Shown piece by piece: positions 28,648 through 37,078 of a stretch of 53,966 nucleotides of DNA. The position numbers and the translations under genes are program-made. Each line of letters starts with the position of its first letter. Within the stretch, counting starts at the first letter, position 1. The DNA is taken from the NCBI GenBank assembly GCA_009909085.1, contig JAAANX010000172.1, positions 1 through 53,966 of the forward strand, written 5' to 3'. Under the pieces are notes generated by a model. That model was not told the DNA's origin. It worked only from the letters and a program-made list of their open reading frames with translations, and searched no databases. This stretch comes from Cyanobacteria bacterium GSL.Bin1 (GTDB lineage Bacteria > Cyanobacteriota > Cyanobacteriia > Cyanobacteriales > Rubidibacteraceae).

Positions 28648-29838
28648 ATGAATTTTATTCTTCCTGAAGAAAACAACTTAACCATTCGCTCGGTCCAATA
28701 TCGAGACTTAGCAGCGATTGAATCTCTAGTCAGCAAATCTCAAGAACTCCATCATAGTGGTTCAGCGTTTGCCTTAAGCCAAGACTTGGGCAACCTTCGC
28801 CAATGGTATAGCCCCTTAAAACTCTTAAGTCTCTTTCCTAACCCTGCCCAACATCAGTTTTGTCTTTATGTTGCTGAACAAGAGGAACAAGTCGTAGGAG
28901 CAATTAAAGTTTCTCCGGCCAATAGTACCCGCAGTACCTGGCAAGTGGAACATATTTTAGTTGACCCCGACTATCCGGTGGCGGGAAAGCGGATTGGGTC
29001 GCAACTGCTTCGGTATTGCTTTGAAAGCATTTGGGAAGCGAGGACTTGGATTTTGGAAGTGAATATTCACCAAAAAAGTATTTTGGCGTTATATCGTAGT
29101 AATGGCTTTCAACCGTTGGCTCAATTTACCTATTGGTCGATCGCGCCGGAGAAACTTCAGGCTTTAGCCCAACATGAACCGAAACTGCCGAATTTACTAC
29201 CGGTGAATAATGCCGATGCACAATTGTTGTATCAGCTAGATACGGTTTCTATGCCCCCCTTACTGCGGCAAGTATTTGATCGTCATATCAATGACTTTAA
29301 GCGGAGTTTGCTGGAGATTACTGTTGACCGTTGCCAACAGTGGCTCGGTCAAAAACACACGCGACAAGGATATGTTTTTGAGCCCCAAAGAAAAGCCGCG
29401 ATCGCGCACTTTCAATTGAACCAAACCCAAAACAATCAGCCGAATCAGTGTCAATTAACCGTTCATCCTGCCTATACTTGGCTCTATCCCGAATTATTGG
29501 CGAAAATTGCTCAATTTTTCTCCGAAACCGACAATCCGCAACTCCTCCTGGCATCGGCTGACTATCAACCCGAACGCGAGGAATATCTCGAAGAAATTGG
29601 CGCCGAACGGGTGGAACATACCCTCCTCTTATCTCGGTCGGTCTGGCATAAATTAAGAGAAGCCCCTTCTTCCCTGGAAAGATTGCAATTATCCGGTGTA
29701 TTACAAGGTTTACGACCCGGTCGCGCTCCCATTCCTAGCCGTTTGCCCTGGCTCAATTCATTTTCTTACGACTCCCCTGAGGAACAACGAGAACAACCAG
29801 AAACTAATTCTGAAGCGGAAGAGGTGGAAGACAATTGA
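28648..29838 (+). CDS. GNAT-family acetyltransferase with long C-terminal half
   Basis: The first ~150 residues form a GNAT fold: LTIRSVQYRDLAAIESL at the start, HILVDPDYPVAGKRIGSQLL as the acetyl-CoA loop, and LALYRSNGFQPLAQF near the end. The second half (about 190-345) looks like a degenerate second GNAT domain without a clear CoA loop. The acidic, Glu-rich tail ends in a TGA overlapped by the TTG of ruvX, so the two are translationally coupled. The acetyl acceptor is unknown. Confidence 0.8.
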   Translation: MNFILPEENNLTIRSVQYRDLAAIESLVSKSQELHHSGSAFALSQDLGNLRQWYSPLKLLSLFPNPAQHQFCLYVAEQEEQVVGAIKVSPANSTRSTWQVEHILVDPDYPVAGKRIGSQLLRYCFESIWEARTWILEVNIHQKSILALYRSNGFQPLAQFTYWSIAPEKLQALAQHEPKLPNLLPVNNADAQLLYQLDTVSMPPLLRQVFDRHINDFKRSLLEITVDRCQQWLGQKHTRQGYVFEPQRKAAIAHFQLNQTQNNQPNQCQLTVHPAYTWLYPELLAKIAQFFSETDNPQLLLASADYQPEREEYLEEIGAERVEHTLLLSRSVWHKLREAPSSLERLQLSGVLQGLRPGRAPIPSRLPWLNSFSYDSPEEQREQPETNSEAEEVEDN

Positions 29839-30290
29839 AAGCAAAACTCTCAGTTTTAGGGCTCGATATTGGTAAAAAACGGATTGGAATTGCCGGTTGC
29901 GATGGCACCGGATTGATTGCCACACCGATTATGACCCTGGAACGTACCGGGTTTACCGATGATGTGGAACAATTTAAGTACCTAATTACGGAACGTCAAG
30001 TGACCCGCTTAGTCATCGGCTTACCCTACGCGATGAATGGTGATCTAGGTCAGCAAGGACAACGCATTGCAAAATATGCACGACGACTGGAACAAGTTTT
30101 AAATCTGCCGATTGAATATGTGGATGAACGTTTAACGTCTATTGAAGCGGAAGCACGACTCAAAACAAAGCGGGGCTTTTCTCCCCGCCGAGATAAAGCA
30201 CAAATTGATGCTCATGCCGCTGCTATTATCCTGCAACAGTGGTTAAATCAGCGTCGGACACAGCAAGAAAACACTGTCAACTCCCAATAA
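29835..30290 (+). CDS. ruvX: RuvX/YqgF Holliday-junction resolvase-like protein
   Basis: RNase H-fold protein of 151 residues, with the family motifs LGLDIGKKRIGIA, VIGLPYAMNGDLG and EYVDERLTSIEA, and a final DAHAAAIILQ. The family is linked to 16S rRNA 5'-end maturation and to Holliday-junction resolution. The TTG start overlaps the stop of the upstream GNAT gene by four bases. Confidence 0.92.
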   Translation: MKAKLSVLGLDIGKKRIGIAGCDGTGLIATPIMTLERTGFTDDVEQFKYLITERQVTRLVIGLPYAMNGDLGQQGQRIAKYARRLEQVLNLPIEYVDERLTSIEAEARLKTKRGFSPRRDKAQIDAHAAAIILQQWLNQRRTQQENTVNSQ

Positions 30291-30377
30291 CAAATGATGG
30301 CCAGGATTCGTTCCGAAAGTGCTATCATGGAAAGTCGCATGACCAGATATTGGTAGGATACTGAAGAACAAAAAACT

Positions 30378-30647
30378 ATGAGTCTGACCCAAGAAAAAAA
30401 GCAGGAAATCATTAACGATTATCAAGTTCATGAAACGGACACGGGCTCTGCTGAAGTCCAAATTGCTATCTTAACGAAGCGGATTACTCGTTTAACTGAA
30501 CATCTTAAATTTAACGATAAGGATCACTCCTCACGCCGGGGACTATTGAAGTTAATTGGTCATCGTCGCAGTTTGTTATCCTATCTACAGAAAGAAAATC
30601 AACAACGCTATCAAGACTTAATCCAACGACTTGGTATTCGTGGCTAA
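30378..30647 (+). CDS. rpsO: ribosomal protein S15
   Basis: An 89-residue 30S subunit protein that binds the central domain of 16S rRNA. The [19 protein letters not shown] block and the C-terminal [19 protein letters not shown] are diagnostic. A PAM68 homologue starts 18 bp after the stop. Confidence 0.98.
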   Translation: MSLTQEKKQEIINDYQVHETDTGSAEVQIAILTKRITRLTEHLKFNDKDHSSRRGLLKLIGHRRSLLSYLQKENQQRYQDLIQRLGIRG

Positions 30648-30665
30648 CTCCTTTTTGTTATAGTT

Positions 30666-31145
30666 ATGGCTTCTCAACCAGAAGAACAACGCACTAACTT
30701 ACCCTTTGAACCCAATCGAAAGCGTAAGAAGAAACCCAAAACCGCACCGGCAACTGCTGAGTCCACATCTGAGCCTCAGCCCTCAACACAAGCTCAACGC
30801 AAAGCGCAAGCTTCTCTCTCTGCCATTCCTGAAGGCGTGAGCCAACGCATGGTGCGCCGGATGGCTTTCTTTTCAGGAATTCCCACTAGTTTAGGGATTT
30901 TGAGCTTTTTTATTTTTTACTGGATTGTTACCCAGGAATTACTAGACCTGCCTCCCTACACCGTTGTTTTGGTCAGTATGGGGCTGTTTGGGCTTGGTGT
31001 TTTAGGTCTTAGCTATGGTCTAATTTCTGCTTCTTGGGATGAACAGCGAATTGGCACCTGGTTGGGTTGGGAAGAATTTACCACGAATCTTAAACGAATT
31101 TTTGCCGCTTGGCGGAGTGCAAGGCAAGAACGCCGTCAAGAATAA
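30666..31145 (+). CDS. PAM68-family photosystem II assembly factor
   Basis: A 159-residue protein with a polar, basic N-terminus rich in Lys/Pro/Ala/Ser, two membrane helices (about 68-88 and 95-118, around a short LDLPPYT loop), and a conserved tail with GTWLGWEEFTTNLKRI. This matches the thylakoid PAM68 family (Synechocystis Sll0933), which promotes photosystem II assembly with CP47. It directly follows rpsO and is probably co-transcribed. Confidence 0.9.
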   Translation: MASQPEEQRTNLPFEPNRKRKKKPKTAPATAESTSEPQPSTQAQRKAQASLSAIPEGVSQRMVRRMAFFSGIPTSLGILSFFIFYWIVTQELLDLPPYTVVLVSMGLFGLGVLGLSYGLISASWDEQRIGTWLGWEEFTTNLKRIFAAWRSARQERRQE

Positions 31146-31281
31146 TTAATTAAAAGATGTGATTAATTGAAAATTGTCTTGAAATTAGAAAAGATAGATC
31201 ATAAAAGAAGAGAACAATTCTGAGGAATTTCTCTTATTAAATCAAACTGAAAACACAACTTTAGCAAAACTGTAACGAACT

Positions 31282-32340
31282 ATGATCATTGTGATGAAAG
31301 TCGGCTCACCCGAAGCCGAAATTAGCCGTCTCTGCGAAGATTGTTCTGCCAAGGGTCTAACGCCAGAAAAAATTGTGGGTAAGCATAAAGTCGTTATTGG
31401 CTTAGTCGGGGATACGGCTTCGATGGATCCCTTACAAATCCAAGAAATGAGCCCTTGGATTGAAGAAGTCCTTCGCGTCGAACAGCCCTTTAAACGCGCG
31501 AGTCGGGAATTTCGTCATGGTGAACCCAGTGAAGTTTGGGTTGATACCCCGAATGGGGCAGTTCCCTTTGGTGAAAATCATCCGGTAGTACTCGTTGCCG
31601 GTCCTTGTTCTGTCGAGAATGAGGAAATGATTGTCGAAACGGCAAAAGCAGTGAAGGCATCAGGAGCGAAGTTTTTACGCGGCGGTGCTTATAAGCCTCG
31701 TACCTCGCCTTATGCCTTCCAAGGTCATGGTGAAAGTGCATTAGGATTACTGGCAGCCGCTAGAGAAGCCAGCGGTTTGGGCATCATTACAGAAGTGATG
31801 GACACTGCTGATGTGGAAAAAATCGCGGAAGTGGCGGATGTCTTACAGGTGGGGGCGCGCAATATGCAAAACTTCGCGCTGTTGAAAAAAGTCGGTGCTC
31901 AGGATAAGCCGGTATTACTGAAGCGCGGGATGTCGGCAACGATTGAAGAGTGGATTATGGCCGCAGAATATATTTTAGCGGCAGGGAATCCGAATGTGAT
32001 TTTATGTGAGCGCGGCATTCGCACCTTTGATCGTCGTTATACGCGCAATACCTTGGACTTGTCGGTCATTCCGGTGTTGCGGACCTTAACCCACTTGCCC
32101 ATTATGATTGACCCGAGTCATGGCACGGGCAAGTCGGAATATGTCCCAGCTATGGCAATGGGCGCGATCGCGACGGGAACCGATTCTTTGATGATTGAAG
32201 TCCACCCCAATCCCTCGAAAGCCTGGTCCGATGGCGCACAGTCGCTTACGCCTGCCCGTTTTGATGAACTTGTACAAGAATTAAGTGTCATTGCGAAACC
32301 TTTAGGCCGTTGGGCAAGTTCTCCAGTTACTGTGGCTTAG
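31282..32340 (+). CDS. aroF: 3-deoxy-7-phosphoheptulonate (DAHP) synthase, AroF/type I-beta
   Basis: First enzyme of the shikimate pathway: condenses phosphoenolpyruvate with erythrose-4-phosphate. The 352-residue protein has an N-terminal ferredoxin-like/ACT-type regulatory domain (about 1-70) and then a barrel with AGPCSVENEEM, the KPRTSPYAFQG substrate loop, GARNMQNF, and the metal/PEP site DPSHGTGKSEYV. The fusion is typical of the Thermotoga/Bacillus-like class, where the N-terminal domain senses aromatic amino acids. Confidence 0.95.
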   Translation: MIIVMKVGSPEAEISRLCEDCSAKGLTPEKIVGKHKVVIGLVGDTASMDPLQIQEMSPWIEEVLRVEQPFKRASREFRHGEPSEVWVDTPNGAVPFGENHPVVLVAGPCSVENEEMIVETAKAVKASGAKFLRGGAYKPRTSPYAFQGHGESALGLLAAAREASGLGIITEVMDTADVEKIAEVADVLQVGARNMQNFALLKKVGAQDKPVLLKRGMSATIEEWIMAAEYILAAGNPNVILCERGIRTFDRRYTRNTLDLSVIPVLRTLTHLPIMIDPSHGTGKSEYVPAMAMGAIATGTDSLMIEVHPNPSKAWSDGAQSLTPARFDELVQELSVIAKPLGRWASSPVTVA

Positions 32341-32387
32341 GGCTTCAGCAATTGCCTAGACAATTAATCGTGTTCCCATAGCACAAT

Positions 32388-32418
32388 AAAAGTGGGGCAG
32401 TTCTCCTGTCCCACTTTT
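32388..32418. terminator. bidirectional terminator between aroF and hsp20
   Basis: A 13-bp stem (AAAAGTGGGGCAG with CTGTCCCACTTTT, loop TTCTC) lies midway between two convergent stops and has A/T ends on both sides. Confidence 0.85.
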
Positions 32419-32438
32419 AGCATTCACGGTTTGTGCTA

Positions 32439-32906
32439 CTAGTTGTTTTCGTTCAGTGCTGGATTGGGTTGGCTACCGAGATTAATTTTTACCGGGCGAT
32501 TCACCTCATCTTCAACTTTGGGCAGGGTTAAGGTAACAATCCCATCTTTGTAGGTGGCTGTCACTTTGTCTTGTTGGATTTCAACCGGTAAATTAATCGT
32601 GCGGCTGAACTTACCATAGCGGAATTCAGAGTGATAGGTGTTTTCCCCTTCACTTTCTTCTTCGCTGCGATATTCGCCGCTAATGGTTATGGAATCGCGA
32701 CTGGCACTAATATCTAAGTCATCCGCTTTCAAACCTGGCACTTGAACTTTCAGCACTAAGTTTTCACCATTTTCATCCAGTTCAATCGCGGGTTGCCAAG
32801 CATGTTCGCCCGCAGTCGCTTGATTTGCCATTTCATCGAACAGACGATCCAGTTGACGACGGAAGGCACTCATTTCTGCATAAGGATTCCAGCGTACTAA
32901 AGCCAT
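32439..32906 (-). CDS. hspA: small heat-shock protein Hsp20
   Basis: Alpha-crystallin-domain chaperone of 155 residues that holds unfolding proteins and, in cyanobacteria, also binds thylakoid membranes. The N-terminus (MALVRWNPYAEMSAFRRQLD) and the alpha-crystallin domain (about 45-140: VLKVQVPGLKADDL, KFSRTINLP, DGIVTLTLPKVE) are clear. The C-terminal V-K-I motif (PVKINLG) for oligomer contacts is present. It is followed by a shared terminator with aroF. The leader just before the ATG may fold over the ribosome-binding site. Confidence 0.95.
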   Translation of the reverse strand: MALVRWNPYAEMSAFRRQLDRLFDEMANQATAGEHAWQPAIELDENGENLVLKVQVPGLKADDLDISASRDSITISGEYRSEEESEGENTYHSEFRYGKFSRTINLPVEIQQDKVTATYKDGIVTLTLPKVEDEVNRPVKINLGSQPNPALNENN

Positions 32907-32930
32907 ACAGGATTCACCTCCTTGAAACAG
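32907..32930 (-). promoter_or_regulatory. possible RNA thermometer in the hsp20 leader
   Basis: On the minus strand, TTCA and TGAA flank AGGAGG so that the ribosome-binding site sits in the loop of a small hairpin; an outer G-C pair follows after one mismatch. The alternative pairing AGGA with TCCT would block it directly. A short hairpin thermometer is known for Synechocystis hsp17, so the arrangement is suggestive. The stem is weak. Confidence 0.35.
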
Positions 32931-33091
32931 TAAAGTTATAAACGGTTTGCATCTGATGACTTTGACCTTTCACTTTCTATCATGACCGATCAATGAAGAA
33001 TTGAGGGTGAGGTTTACCACAAAAAAAGTAGTCCGTATTACCGTATCACCCCCTTTTTTTGCCACAATAGGGGAGGCATATCTAGGAGAAA

Positions 33092-33736
33092 GTGGTTTTG
33101 ACGGACTCGGTAATTATTTCCCCTCATGGGGGCGATGTTCAGTTATCGCAGCCCCTTGCCTTGGGGGTAATGGCTTCGGGAAAAGGAAGTAATTTTGTTG
33201 CTCTTGCCAACGCGATCGCGCAAGGACAACTCAATGCAGAGATTAAGGTTGTCATTTACAATAAACCCCAGGCTCAGGTGAGGGAAAAAGCGGAACACTT
33301 TGGCATTCCGGCAATTCTCTGTAATCATCGGGACTATCCGAACCGAGAAGCGTTTGATCAAGTGTTAGTGGAAACGTTAAAGGCACAAGCTGTGGATTGG
33401 GTGGTGATGGCGGGTTGGATGCGAGTGGTAACGCCCGTATTAATTAATGCCTTTCCGGATCGGCTGATCAATATTCATCCCAGCTTGCTACCGAGTTTTA
33501 AAGGGATTAATGGGGTAGAACAAGCCTTAGCGGCTGGGGTTAAAATTGCTGGCTGTACGGTGCATTTAGTGCGCCCAGAAGTGGATAGCGGTCCCATTTT
33601 AATGCAAGCTGCTGTCCCCGTTTTAGACAACGATACTGCCGAAACCTTGCACCAACGGATTCAAGTGCAAGAACACAACATCTTACCTCGCGCGATCGCG
33701 ATCGCGGCTCAAAACGAGCAAAAACGCAAATCATAG
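33092..33736 (+). CDS. purN: phosphoribosylglycinamide formyltransferase
   Basis: Purine pathway enzyme that formylates GAR using 10-formyl-tetrahydrofolate. The motifs LGVMASGKGSNF, MAGWMRVVTP, INIHPSLLPSFKG (catalytic Asn/His) and the Asp in VRPEVDSGPIL are all visible. The start is GTG at 33092, four bases after AGGAG. The 214-residue length is normal. Confidence 0.95.
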   Translation: MVLTDSVIISPHGGDVQLSQPLALGVMASGKGSNFVALANAIAQGQLNAEIKVVIYNKPQAQVREKAEHFGIPAILCNHRDYPNREAFDQVLVETLKAQAVDWVVMAGWMRVVTPVLINAFPDRLINIHPSLLPSFKGINGVEQALAAGVKIAGCTVHLVRPEVDSGPILMQAAVPVLDNDTAETLHQRIQVQEHNILPRAIAIAAQNEQKRKS

Positions 33737-33787
33737 AAAAAATCAATCTATTTTTTAGCTGTCTACGATTAATCATTTATTGTTCAA

Positions 33788-34054
33788 ATGCCCTTATTCG
33801 TAAAAATTGAAAAAGGAATTGTCGAAAAAACTGTTTTTGACCAGTATGTTCCCGCCCATATTGACTATGTTAAAAAGCTAGTCGCGGAAGGACATAAAGC
33901 CCGCAGCGGTTACTGGGGCGATTTTGGCGGCGGTATGCTGTTATTTGAAGCCGATAGTTTAGAAGAGGCGCAAAGGATTGTGGAAAATGACCCGCTCATT
34001 AAAAATGATTGTGTCACTTACGAACTTCATCAATGGTGTATTGTTGTGGAGTAG
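33788..34054 (+). CDS. YciI-like protein
   Basis: An 88-residue ferredoxin-like (YciI/YCII dimeric alpha-beta barrel) protein: PAHIDYVKKLVAEG with the conserved His, GGGMLLFEADSLEEAQ, and a C-terminal NDPLIKN stretch. Some YciI proteins have weak peroxidase-like or dehydrochlorinase-related activity, but none can be assigned here. It follows purN by about 50 bp and precedes the SRP RNA gene. Confidence 0.8.
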   Translation: MPLFVKIEKGIVEKTVFDQYVPAHIDYVKKLVAEGHKARSGYWGDFGGGMLLFEADSLEEAQRIVENDPLIKNDCVTYELHQWCIVVE

Positions 34055-34090
34055 TCGCCGTTCCAGAAGATTTTATGTTATTGTGTAATT

Positions 34091-34189
34091 GATCCGGACT
34101 AGCGCGATTGTGACGCCCGAACCTTGTCAGAACCGGAAGGTAGCAGCAATAAGGGATGCTTGCAATAGGCGCTAGATGCCGGGTCTTTT
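34091..34189 (+). ncRNA. ffs: signal recognition particle RNA (4.5S type)
   Basis: The universal helix 8 core is present: TGTCAGAACCGGAAGGTAGC, then GCAATAAGGGATGC. The ends pair as one long hairpin (GATCCGGACTAGCG with CGCTAGATGCCGGGTC), and a short T-run follows. The ~97-nt size is the bacterial short form, which binds Ffh for co-translational targeting. It sits between a YciI-like gene and the convergent tadA. Confidence 0.93.
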
Positions 34190-34193
34190 CTAG

Positions 34194-34220
34194 TTAGTCA
34201 TTAGTCATTGGTCATTAGTC
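34194..34220. repeat. TTAGTCATT/GGTCATTAGTC intergenic repeat
   Basis: Imperfect tandem of TTAGTCATT and TTGGTCATT units directly after the SRP RNA. It shares its core with the repeat at 17562-17590 in opposite orientation. Confidence 0.55.
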
Positions 34221-34244
34221 CTTAGGGAGTAGGGAATTAAAAAA

Positions 34245-34727
34245 TTACCCTTCTTCTCTTTTTTGCTGGAACCAAGCTTGTAACTGCTGGCGACAAGCAC
34301 GTCCTAGAATACCGCCAATGACTGTTAAACGATGATTAGAAGCAGCGCTATCGGGCAGGTTGAGAACGCTTCGCACAGCCCCTGTCTTGGGGTCATCCGC
34401 CCCATAAACCAGAGTTCCAACGCGCCCTTGAATAATTGCCCCGCTACACATCGGACAGGGTTCTAGGGTGACATAAAGTGTTAAGTTATTGAGATGCCAA
34501 TTAGAGATTTTTTGAGCAGCAGCCCGAATCGCAATGATTTCCGCATGGGCAGTCGGATCGCGATCGCGCTCTTTGCGATTATTCCCTTCTCCCAAAATGT
34601 TACCTTCTGCATCAACTAACACTGCGCCAACTGGAATTTCTCCTGCCTTTCCTGCTTCTGCTGCTAGTTCCAGCGCATACTGCATCCAGCGACAGTGTTG
34701 TTGATAACTTTCTTTATCCAGCCGCAT
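34245..34727 (-). CDS. tadA: tRNA-specific adenosine deaminase TadA
   Basis: Zinc deaminase that converts A34 to inosine in tRNA-Arg(ACG). The 160-residue protein has the HAE motif (TAHAEIIAI, catalytic Glu) and the PCPMCSGAI zinc cysteines. The start lies 14 bases inside the end of the upstream glutaredoxin gene, so the two genes are overlapping and probably coupled. Confidence 0.93.
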   Translation of the reverse strand: MRLDKESYQQHCRWMQYALELAAEAGKAGEIPVGAVLVDAEGNILGEGNNRKERDRDPTAHAEIIAIRAAAQKISNWHLNNLTLYVTLEPCPMCSGAIIQGRVGTLVYGADDPKTGAVRSVLNLPDSAASNHRLTVIGGILGRACRQQLQAWFQQKREEG

Positions 34728-35037
34728 TAGCTGGCTGCATTAATCGTTTATCAAGTTCTCCACTTTTATCGAGGGCATAGAGTTCATCGCACCCTCCAAT
34801 ATGTTCATTATTAATAAAAATTTCAGGGACACTCCGGCGACCATTGGCACGTTGCGCCATTTCATTTCTTGCCGCTTCGTCACCGTCGATTTTATATTCA
34901 GTAAACTTGACGCCTTTCCAACCCAGCAGCATTTTTGCCCGAATGCAAAACGGGCAAGTTTGCCAAGTATAGATTTCGACATCTGCTGCATAATTTCCCG
35001 GTTGTCTGCCCAGTAAAGCCAGGAGAGATTTAAGCAT
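34714..35037 (-). CDS. grxC: glutaredoxin 3 (GrxC-type)
   Basis: Small thiol oxidoreductase using glutathione. The active site is CPFC near residue 31 (TWQTCPFCIRAK), with the cis-Pro glutathione-binding loop RSVPEIFINNEHIGG. At 107 residues it carries a short N-terminal extension (MLKSLLALLGRQPGNYA) ahead of the usual core. It overlaps tadA. Confidence 0.92.
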   Translation of the reverse strand: MLKSLLALLGRQPGNYAADVEIYTWQTCPFCIRAKMLLGWKGVKFTEYKIDGDEAARNEMAQRANGRRSVPEIFINNEHIGGCDELYALDKSGELDKRLMQPANAAG

Positions 35038-35126
35038 GGCTGTTGTTCCTCATTGTCAATTGCCTTACTTCCTATTTTATTCCCAAGCTCCCCTCCGCCC
35101 CAAGCAATGGGGAGAGGGACTTCGGA

Positions 35127-35735
35127 TTAAACTTTTCGGGAGTAGTACTCAACCACGAGGAGTTCATTAACTTGTAGCGCCACCCATTCCCGTTCAATGA
35201 TGCCATTGACTTTACCGGTATAGGTGTTTTTGTCAAATTCTAGATGACTGGGAAGGTTGGCTAACCCAGGATATTCCATATTTCGTTCGACTAGCTGTCG
35301 TGAGCGATCGCGATCTCTAACAGCAATCACGTCACCGGCACGACATTGATAACTTGCAATATCCATCACCCGTCCATTCACTAAAATATGACCATGATTC
35401 ACTAGCTGACGGGCAGCGGGGATGGTTCCTGCCATACCCATGCGGAAAACCGTATTATCCAAACGCATTTCCAGCATTTCTAGGAGGGCAGTTCCCGTAG
35501 AACCTGTTGCCCGACGGGCTTTTTTCATATAGCCCATCAACTGCTTCTCTGTAACACCATAGTTGTAGCGAAGTTTTTGTTTTTCTTCGAGACGAATTGC
35601 ATATTCCGAGCGTTTGCGTCGGGCTTGACCATGTTGACCTGGGGGATAGGCTTTGCGAGGACTTTTACGCGTGAGACCCGGCAAATCCCCTAAACGTCGC
35701 GTAATCCGCAGACGAGGACCTCGATATCTAGACAT
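35127..35735 (-). CDS. rpsD: ribosomal protein S4
   Basis: Primary 16S rRNA-binding protein of the small subunit, 202 residues. The N-terminus [20 protein letters not shown] and the S4 RNA-binding domain ([30 protein letters not shown]) are diagnostic. The frame is open to 35804, but ATG 35735 is the standard family start. Apart from the 35805-36400 region behind it, no other ribosomal gene is adjacent. Confidence 0.97.
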   Translation of the reverse strand: MSRYRGPRLRITRRLGDLPGLTRKSPRKAYPPGQHGQARRKRSEYAIRLEEKQKLRYNYGVTEKQLMGYMKKARRATGSTGTALLEMLEMRLDNTVFRMGMAGTIPAARQLVNHGHILVNGRVMDIASYQCRAGDVIAVRDRDRSRQLVERNMEYPGLANLPSHLEFDKNTYTGKVNGIIEREWVALQVNELLVVEYYSRKV

Positions 35736-35804
35736 ATAGCTTTCACTTAATTGATCAATTTTCAAAAAATCCACAGACCTTTTATTATAACAAGAGTCAG
35801 TCAC

Positions 35805-35988
35805 TCGTTACCAGCCTTTAGCATTAAGAAACCTGCTCAGACCTCACCAATTCGACAAAAAAATAGTGTATCTCTCCGCGTCCTGAGACAAATTAAGCAA
35901 CGAATAAATGATTTCTCCTGATTTTACCCCAAATTCACATTCCCACTGACAGCGCGATCCTTTTCCCTACTGCACCCCAACTAACCCT
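35805..35988. other. spacer without recognised gene, rpsD to mfd remnant
   Basis: No frame, RNA or repeat is recognised here. It contains the rpsD promoter region on the minus strand and the outer junction of the mfd remnant. Confidence 0.5.
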
Positions 35989-36282
35989 CTAAGGATTCTC
36001 TCAATTCTCCGAGCCAACTAATTAAGTGATCTAATCTGTTGTTGGGTTTTCAAAATACCCAATCCGCGCACCGTTACTTTTCCTTTGCTGTAAAAAAACG
36101 CGAAGCAATCTGTTTGGGAAGATGTTCTTGTAGGCGTTTCCAAGCGGGTTCTTCCATGGGCGTTTCTAAGGCAACGTGCTGTTTTCCTTCCGGTTTGATG
36201 CGAGAAAATACCGAGAGATTTGGTGATTTGTTTGAGTTCCATTACCTGTAATAATTGTTGAATGGGTGCAGGTAATTCGCCA
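35989..36282 (-). pseudogene. decayed second copy of the mfd 3' end
   Basis: This segment aligns base by base with 38313-38605 inside intact mfd. It begins at the codons for GELP before [11 protein letters not shown] and runs almost to the end of the gene. Against the intact copy I see three single-base indels: an extra T near 36037, a missing base in the A-run near 36090, and an extra base near 36206. The reading frame is therefore broken. Identity by eye is high (above about 80%). It is in the same orientation as mfd and lies on the far side of the two cassette genes. Confidence 0.88.
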
Positions 36283-36400
36283 AGCGCGATCGCGCTTCTT
36301 GCTTCCTAATCTTTAACTAAAATAGAGAGAACTATTCTTGTTCTAGTTTGGCTTTATTATTCAGCACTTGTCAGTTTTAATAAGTTGACATACTGCTTTT

Positions 36401-37078
36401 TCAATTATCTAAGTATTCTTTATTGTCTAGATAAATTTCAATATTACTTAAAATACTGCTTAAATATTTTACAATTTTCTTTTCTATTTGTAGTAATTCT
36501 TCTACACTTACATCTTTTCCAACTTGATTAAATGAAGAAAATCCATGGGCTAAATTGTTTCTATGAGATTTAATAGTTAGTAAGTCTGCACCATTATTAG
36601 TTTTTCTAGCATCAGTATTTACTGAAAATCCGTAAATATTAGCTATTTCTTTAACTTCTCTAGCATCAATATTTCCAGAAAATAAATTATTTTCATCAAA
36701 TGTTGCAGAAATTATATCAATAGAAATTGAGCTTATTTTATCTAAAAGTGTTTGTGGATTATGATTTTTAATGCTTTTGATTATAGTTTTCTTGATTTCT
36801 GGTTTGATCTGATCGAAAGAAATTTTCTGATTTTTTATTTCATCAAAAATTGCTTGCATTGCATTTCTCATCGTGGCTTCTACTAAATTATAAAGTAATA
36901 AAAAAGCAGAAGCCTTTAAAGTTTTTATTAGATCCTCATCTACTTTTTTAGTTTTTTCTTTTGGAGAAATTCCTAGTTTTATATTAATACTTTCACTTTC
37001 TAAGCCTTTTAAAAAGATTAAATATTTCCTAACTTCTTTAGCTCTTTCTTTAAAATCAGAAAATAGAAAATCAGTCAT
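36401..37078 (-). CDS. HEPN-domain protein (MAE_28990/MAE_18760-like)
   Basis: A 225-residue, Lys/Ile/Asn-rich helical protein. The HEPN signature R-x4-H is present as RNNLAH (Arg173-His178) in SHRNNLAHG, with an upstream helix LLLYNLVEATMRNAM that fits the family. HEPN proteins of this kind are often metal-independent RNases in toxin-antitoxin and defence systems; RNase activity here is inferred. Its ATG overlaps the stop of the DUF262 gene (TAATG), so it is translated right after it. Base composition is strikingly AT-rich compared with neighbours, which suggests acquisition. Confidence 0.8.
   Translation of the reverse strand: MTDFLFSDFKERAKEVRKYLIFLKGLESESINIKLGISPKEKTKKVDEDLIKTLKASAFLLLYNLVEATMRNAMQAIFDEIKNQKISFDQIKPEIKKTIIKSIKNHNPQTLLDKISSISIDIISATFDENNLFSGNIDAREVKEIANIYGFSVNTDARKTNNGADLLTIKSHRNNLAHGFSSFNQVGKDVSVEELLQIEKKIVKYLSSILSNIEIYLDNKEYLDN

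Noticed and set aside
34194-34220. CRISPR-like repeat tract
   Set aside because: Units are 9-14 bp, imperfect and without spacers; no cas gene is in the window.
36039-36251. 70-codon plus-strand frame in the mfd remnant
   Set aside because: It is antisense to the decayed mfd 3' copy and explained by it.
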